The position numbers and the translations under genes were made by a program. The notes beneath the pieces are model-generated. The model searched no databases and was not told the DNA's origin. It was given only the letters and a program-made list of their open reading frames with translations. From Kudoa neothunni (Eukaryota; Cnidaria), in NCBI GenBank assembly GCA_964304625.1, contig OZ199839.1, positions 3,472,001-3,536,000 on the forward strand: DNA of 64,000 bases. Direction: 5' to 3'. Each line of letters starts with the position of its first letter. Positions within the stretch are counted from its first letter, which is position 1. Below are positions 52,720-64,000 of the stretch, piece by piece.

Positions 52720-55196
52720 CCTTCCAAGAGCCTGAAAATCGACTATACACATTCCTTCTTTTGGGGTCCAATGGACCCCACATTTTTTTAATTTGGATTA
52801 TGTGGAAAAATGTAATAAGTAATTTACTAAAATGTGAGAGAACATTATCGACAAAATAGTGAAAATTGTCACAATTATAACATCGCCGTTTGTTAACGAT
52901 CATTGCCGAAATATTTAAAAGGCTAACTCAGAGGTCGGCAACCTGTGATTCCCCATCTTAAGTGCATAATATAAACTACAATATCTAAGGTTACAACGCG
53001 AAGATATTATATAATGATTAGTTGCCGAACTCATTATTACGTTCAAATTTTGAATTTTCATGAGGCAAATCATTTTTTAATGGAAATATATGGGTATTGA
53101 AAGAATGTATGGTACTCCAATTTCACCAACTTGAACTAATTATCTTAATTTGAAACTTAAAAGTTAAATATAGAAAGAAAAGATTCAGAAAAAAGACTAA
53201 TAACTTATAAATATTAAAAATTCATCATAGAACATTGTCCTATGCATATGCAATAATTAACGAGGCAAAATAACTCTAAATATTCTCAATTTTGTCTATG
53301 TTTTTAAATAAAAAAATAATTTTTTGTCACCATTTAAAGTTTTTCGAATATTATACAACATACATCTTATTTGTCTATATGCACAGCTTTTTTAAACTTT
53401 AAATTAGACTCATAAAAGTGTTGATAGTTTTTCCAATTTAAAAATTGTATTGAATCAACTTTTTTATATAAAAAAGTAGTTGTACTTACATTTTCATTAA
53501 ATTTTATCCATTCAAAAGAATTCTCTTGTAATATTAAACGTTCTTTAGTTTTAATTCGAAGACGACCCCATATAAAATGTAAAATATCGTTGAAATAATC
53601 AAATTCAGGAAAATACTCATGAAAGTAATTCTTACAATTTTAAAAGGTTAAATTATATGGTTTAAATTTCCTTTTTGTTGACAATAATATTCAAGAAAGT
53701 GAATTTTATATCGTATATTTGTTGTATAGAGGACATTGGTAAAATTTCTGATTCATCATAATGGAAATTTTCGAAAATGGGATTATAATATTATTTGAAG
53801 TAATCAGACAAATTCAAGTGCATACTATTTATAATTTTATTATTTTCCTTCATTAAAATACTAATAATAAAAATAATAGGTTGATTAGTTATAGAAAAAT
53901 GCGTAAATAGACTAATTGGATAATTTTCTCCATATTTTTATGAAATGTATGTATACATGATTTCAAAGTTAAATATTTTGATTTTGAAATCTAAATTTAA
54001 TGTGAGGTTCCGGAAGTAGAAAATTTTTCCCCGCCATCAATAATTGGCTCTTCTGGTCATATCGGTTGCCGACCCCTGGGTTAACTTAGGCGTCTAATTT
54101 AACAAGTTTATTTTTTAATTTAATGGGGTTAAATAAAAATTTATATCATCGCACATTAACGAAAGCCTTAAAAATTGTTTCGTTTATAATTAATTTCTTA
54201 ATAATCACGCCCAATAAAACAAACAATACATATTGTTTCAAAGTAGATAAAATACGAGATACTTATATTATTTTAGTTTGTAATGTTACAACATATCACC
54301 CAAACAACGTTTGAATTGCTTTTATTACAATCGGTTCCGCAAACATAAATAAAGGTCCTCGCATCTTTGTCTCAAGATCATGAACAATAACAGCAACATT
54401 CACAATAAGAAAATTTGAGCTAATATAATTTATATTGTAAAATTATCATATAGACAAGGATTAAAATATAAGACAACAACTGTTGGTTGAATTGCCAACT
54501 TATCAAACAATGCTGACAATTATAATTGTCAGGCTTGTTAGTATTTGAGTTAACAGCTGAGAAAAAGACTTATCTTAAAATATGAGGAATGTATCAACTA
54601 AGAAATTTATTCTTGTTTGGGCGTAAGAATGTGAAGTTTGAGATTTTGAAAAATATTTCGTTTAGAGATATTACTTATTTGAAGTTTCTCAGAAAACCTA
54701 TTAACTCCAGTCTTATATTCGTATATGTTTCAAAAACATTTATTATCTTCGGAAACTTTGGAATGACGTTAATAACCAAATTATTAAAAATTATCATAAA
54801 ATTCAAACATACCGGATTCAATTTCATTCAAAATATGACATTAAGAATCATTTATGGCAGCATTTCTCTCGTCAGTAATAATCGATATTTAACGAATGCA
54901 TAGTTTTTTCAATTTATCTCTGCTTCCTCTCGATAAAATTTTGTTTAATTCTCAAAATTATTTTAAATAATTTTTTTTTGTTGTTTGGTGGGGGAACTTT
55001 TCAGTCCACTGGACCCCAAAATAGGGAATGTATAAGTGTTTTGATTATTTAATGACCTGAATGCCAAATTAATATTTTCTGTAATCTTTTAATAGATCTC
55101 ATATTTGTAGGATAATAGATATGACCTTAAATTCATTGATATAATATAAGATTCAAACATCCATTGTGTTCATTGGACCCAAAGACGCTCGAAAGG
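52720..55196. mobile_element. piggyBac-like element split by a hAT
   Basis: TTAA at 52716-52719 and 55197-55200 flank inverted ends CCTTCCAAGAG and (minus strand) CCTTTCGAGCG. Subterminal palindromes are GGGGTCCAATGGACCCC near 52763 and related motifs near 55005 and 55170. A 1,150-bp hAT is inserted near the left end, leaving about 1.3 kb of piggyBac sequence with no clear transposase. Confidence 0.8.
52929..54078. mobile_element. hAT element nested in piggyBac, 1150 bp
   Basis: Inverted ends CAGAGGTCGGCAACC and CAGGGGTCGGCAACC are a classic hAT terminal motif. The 8-bp flanks GGCTAACT (52921-52928) and GGTTAACT (54079-54086) are the target duplication with one difference. Minus-strand coding remnants are likely but too decayed to name. 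Confidence 0.9.
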
Positions 55197-55200
55197 TTAA

Positions 55201-56358
55201 AGGAATTTTCATCAAGAACAAATTTATGGTTGATTGTTTAAATCGAAAGATTACCGTGCCATTCAACAAAATCTTTCCGCTACGTCTTGGCTAGATCAGA
55301 AGTTCGCATTGGTGGAACAATTCGTATTAATTTGAAGGCAATATTCTTAATTTTAAACTATTTCTAAATTGTTGTTTCACTGAGAATTCTAATTCCTCTG
55401 TCCTAAGAGAAAGTGATAAGGTGTAATTGTCATTGATGAGATCAAGTAATTTCTTTGTCACCGCTAAACTGCGTCCCCTTCTAAATGGTGACGATGATTC
55501 CGTTCCGCGTTTCTTATTCACGTCTTGAACGGTTGAAATATAAAATTTTTAGACTTAGATTGGATTTTACCCTTATCTGTCATTAATTGGCAAATTGTTT
55601 TAATTTCATCTTTCAATATTTTCTTGTTTCCCAAAATCACTCTTAAGTATTAAAACGTAAATTAAATGATGGTTTAAATTAAAAATTTCCCGGAATTGAT
55701 TGTTGGCATTTCCGAACTAGGGAGTAAAGCCTTGTAATAGGTTCTGGGGGAATACACTTGCGAAATTTAAGCATTGCTTAGGTCTACTTTTAAATATTTT
55801 TAAAATCCTTTGTAAACTTAGTAAACAATTAACCATAGCTATATACGAATCAATTACTCGAGTGAAAATTTTTCAAAAAACAAAACAACTTTAGTCAAGC
55901 CTAAGTGCTGACAATCGAATATGGATTAGAGAAATTTCACACGGTTATTGGTTCCTCCATTCAAACATTATGTATCTCTGGGTGGAATATTTATTAAATT
56001 ATTCTAATAGAAAATCTAGCGATGAACCGTCATTTATGATACATCGTTCCTCTTCCATCAATTTCAACTGGCTTGTAAAAAAGAGTTATTTTTTCTGTGT
56101 TGGTCTTTGGTCTATGTACAGTAATTTTGATATTTATGTTATCGAGGATTTCTGCATCAATGGATCTATGACAAAGGTTGTGGTAATTATCGTTACAAAA
56201 TATAATATCAATATATTTATTATTGTTATTATAATTAAATTATTACTAACACAATTTAAAAAATATTAACTTGATTCACAAATTACTGTTAAGATTGCTG
56301 AAGCTAATATTCATAACATTATGAGTAAAATCCAACAAGTCATCTACTCAGAGATAAT
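55201..56358. other. Intergenic DNA
   Basis: No gene supported. Frames at 55327-55521 (minus) and 55970-56269 (plus) are open but unmatched to any family I can recognise. Confidence 0.4.
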
Positions 56359-56366
56359 AGTAGTTT

Positions 56367-56616
56367 TAGAGGTTAAGATTGGTTCGGTTATTAAGCGTCG
56401 GTTTTAAAAATCTATTTGTATGTTAGTATAAATTAACTTTTATTATCAATTGACACAGTTTTTGAAACAAAGAACGACTACATTAACGTTCAATCTATCA
56501 CATTTTTACATATCTTTCGTGTGCAAAAGAATTAACACTGACAATTTAAAAATTATTCACAAAACCGAAAACCGTTTGTTTTAGAAATAACCGGAACCGA
56601 ACCGCCTTAACCCCTA
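56367..56616. mobile_element. Short hAT MITE, 250 bp, perfect target duplication
   Basis: Ends TAGAGGTTAAGATTGGTTCGG and, inverted, TAGGGGTTAAGGCGGTTCGG pair as a terminal repeat, with repeated GGTT-CGGTT blocks inside. Identical 8-bp AGTAGTTT copies flank it (56359-56366 and 56617-56624). The perfect duplication suggests a fairly recent insertion compared with the other hAT copies here. Confidence 0.9.
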
Positions 56617-57316
56617 AGTAGTTTATATATGCGAAAATGTAACTTACTGCTATCTTGGGGATTCTAATGAGGGAGTAATTAAAGATCATTAATTTATCTT
56701 AATAGAATCTCTCGGGTATTCTAACCGTAAAGTTCTCGAAATATTTGATAACTAAGTTAATATTGCTTATAATTTAACATTTTTAACTTATGTGGTGTTT
56801 TTAGAAAATTATGTAAAAGCGGCTGTGCTTAAAACTGGTTACACGCTACATTTAGTTACGCCTATTTAAGTTGAGTAGAAAAAACACACTGGTTATTGTA
56901 ACAAATATTTTAATCCTAAATATGTTGGCGCACGCGTGACATTAACATAATAACAAGAACCACCATTTACAGTCGATGTATGAGATTCATTTCTCACAAT
57001 ATGCCATACTTAATTATTTCTGGTCCATCGTTGTCATTCATTGAGAGCATAAATAATTAAATACAGTCAAAATTATTCTCAACTGAGTATTATGATCCGC
57101 TCAAATAGCTACTTTTGTTTGAAAATGAACACCTTTAATCCATTTAATTCAATTTAGCGATCAAAGGCAAATATTATATTAAAAATAAAACATTGTTTGA
57201 AATAGCCTACGACTTAATACTAATATGCTTCTAATATGACTATAAAAAATTAATCAATTTATAGTTTATTTTGATATTCCTCAACCTTCAAATTTCACCC
57301 CTAAAGCCCTCTAGTT

Positions 57317-58256
57317 CAATGGTGCACAAACTTATGGGCCTCGACCCAAATTTTAATCTTCGAAACACAATATTCAAAATAATTCATAAATAATATGTTT
57401 AATAATGTTTTAAATTGAATAAAGAATGACATAACGAACAAATAATGTTCGTCCATGTTGAATAAAACAATATTTTTCTGTCTAGGCATCAGTAAATTTT
57501 CCATTTTAATCGTCAACTTTTTTTTCGAATTCCAGTCAATTTATCTTGGAAATAGAATAAAAGTAAGCTGATTTAAATATGAGATATAACTTGGTTGAGA
57601 AAAATGATTGTGTGTGGATATGTGAAGTGCAGATTAAATTGTCCCTTAATATGTGCTCATTATCAGCTCCAGAGGGTGTTTATCCTTTATTTCAAAGTTT
57701 ATTTTATGTTTCATTTATTTTTCTTATAGAAACATTTCGAAAACTTTGCTTTTTACGCACAATGTAAATATCTTATTATTTCACCTTGTTTATAAAACGT
57801 ACATTAATTATTAATCTTATTTTAACTGAATCTAAACTTCGGGTCAGCATTGTCAAACCAAATTATAAATCATAAATCTGCCCTGTACCCGCATGATGTT
57901 CTTCTCCATGCACACTCAAGAAGAAATAATTAAAATTGGTACATATATTTCGATTTAAAAAACGTCTTTTCTATATCAAATCGTAAAGTCGATAATGGTA
58001 ATAAATCTTTTTGCCTATTTAGAGAGTTTTTGAATGTTTCGTTCTTAATGGTTTGCCTACAATAAAAAACGCCAATACATTTCTTTAATAGTTTCATTAG
58101 ATGTTATCGGAATATTCAATATCTAGATAAGCCAATTGGAGTTTAATAATATAATGCTTTTTCATTTCATTTAAAAATATACCATAATCTGTATTCAATT
58201 AGGGTTCACCGCGGGCCACAAGAAGGCTCATTGAGGACCGGAGTTTGTGCTTCCCA
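57317..58256. mobile_element. hAT element, 940 bp
   Basis: The left end CAATGGTGCACAAACTTATG and the inverted right end TGGGAAGCACAAACTCCGG share a GCACAAACT core. The 8-bp flanks CTCTAGTT (57309-57316) and CTCCAGTT (58257-58264) differ at one position. The terminal CA is missing on the right. No clear transposase frame. Confidence 0.75.
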
Positions 58257-58264
58257 CTCCAGTT

Positions 58265-59312
58265 GATGCTGGTAAAAATATTGTTGAAATACACACATAG
58301 CAACTTAAATTTTAATATATATATTATATCTAAATAACGTGAATTTAAAAAATGTTTAATACATCATACATTCGAAATAAAAACAATTTCACACGAACAT
58401 TCGATAAAAGTCGTAGGCACATATTAGCGCGCCACAATCTCATCTTTATTCTCACACACTTAATAAGAAGTTAAATTCATGTATAATCAATCTTTAATAA
58501 ATTAATCTGCCAAAATATTAAATACTAGATTCGTAAGATTATATAATTGTATAGAATCTGTTAATAAGCTCATTTTCCGCTGCAAATGGATTTCTAATGA
58601 TCCATTATAGCCGACGATGTACATACTAGTGGCAAAGTTATTTTTTGATGAATCTTATTGATCGAATACAATCGATGTATACACATTGAATAAAAAACAT
58701 CAAGTTATAAAACACAATTTTCTAATATTTTGTTAGAAATATGATCAAAAGTTCATTGATATGAAAAATTTCTCACGTTTGTTTCAGCATAATCAACAGA
58801 GACTGAATTTAAAAGTAGATACAGCCCAACTCTAATTAAATGGAGAAATCCATGACGCAAGCGCAATTGTTAATAGGTGTATATCTTCACATAATCAATT
58901 TCATTTAGTCGACCTCATCTCAACCAAGTAACAATTATATTTCATAACAATTAGTAAACATAAATTTTCGTTAAAATATCGACGAATTATATTAATTCCG
59001 ATTTCATATCAAAAGATTTAGATTAATCCGGATTAATCGAAGGTGGTCAGAAGCTTTTTGGGCCATTTTGAGAGAACAATTTGAGTTGTTATTGTTTATA
59101 CTGGAATTTTGAAAGTGAGTTATTGCTAGTTGTGAATTTTGTGGTTGTTGGTCTCAAGTCTAATTAATTGTCTATTGGTTTGTATGTGCGTCGATAGTTG
59201 TAATGAATAGCACCGATATATCATTAAGTTCAACTTGATTATTGATTGATTGTAATTTTTAGGTGAAATAAGCCCAAAACAGGTTGTTTGCTAACTCCGT
59301 CTCAATTGTTGT
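58265..59312. other. 5' flank of Rho kinase
   Basis: AT-rich DNA that should contain the Rho kinase promoter and leader. No NRF-1-like motif, gene or transposon end was recognised. Confidence 0.45.
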
Positions 59313-63942
<4,630 letters not shown>

Positions 63943-64000
63943 TTTTATGTTTATGATGTTATTGTTTAACTTTTTTTGTGTAGAACCAGGAGATCTAGTT

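Noticed and set aside
55327-55521. 64-codon minus-strand frame
   Set aside because: Charged and open, but without recognised domain, start context or neighbouring exons.

Overview
The window is nuclear DNA from an animal with an AT-rich genome. It carries about nine spliced genes. Seven are recognisable metazoan families: GDP-fucose transporter, two synaptophysin-family proteins, CstF-77, an SR-cyclophilin, the BAF60/SMARCD subunit of SWI/SNF, and Rho kinase. Synaptophysins, Rho kinase and NRF-1-type promoter palindromes point to Metazoa. Proteins are divergent, and most introns are only 32-90 bp. This fits a fast-evolving, small-bodied and possibly parasitic lineage such as a myxozoan or orthonectid, but no species can be named from the sequence alone.

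Layout. 1-5.6 kb: a decayed piggyBac fragment and a hAT MITE, no gene. 5.7-6.9 kb: GDP-fucose transporter (+). 7.3-11.5 kb: a hAT remnant, a non-autonomous piggyBac and a Tigger-like MITE. 13.8-14.8 kb (+) and 19.7-20.4 kb (-): two synaptophysin-like genes. 21.8-23.5 kb: piggyBac with a dead transposase. 25.2-32.6 kb (-): CSTF3, with a 4.2 kb intron that holds a hAT nested in a piggyBac. 32.7-37.4 kb (+): SR-cyclophilin, head-to-head with CSTF3 across 127 bp. 37.7-40.1 kb (-): an unrecognised secreted protein with CX6C motifs and a hexapeptide repeat. 42.1-46.2 kb: piggyBac split by a Tigger. 47.1-48.9 kb (+): SMARCD. 49.8-50.8 kb (-): an unidentified multi-pass membrane protein. 52.7-55.2 kb: another hAT-in-piggyBac nest. 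56.4-58.3 kb: two more hAT elements. 59.3-63.9 kb (+): Rho kinase.

Two themes connect the genes. CSTF3 (3'-end cleavage), the SR-cyclophilin (splicing) and SMARCD (chromatin) are basic nuclear genes, and NRF-1-type palindromes lie 13-15 bp upstream of two of their start codons. The synaptophysins, the transporter and the cysteine-rich secreted protein serve membrane and secretory functions and lack that motif. The strangest feature is Rho kinase: it keeps conserved protein sequence from start to stop but needs many single-base frame shifts, all in the same direction, while the other genes need none.
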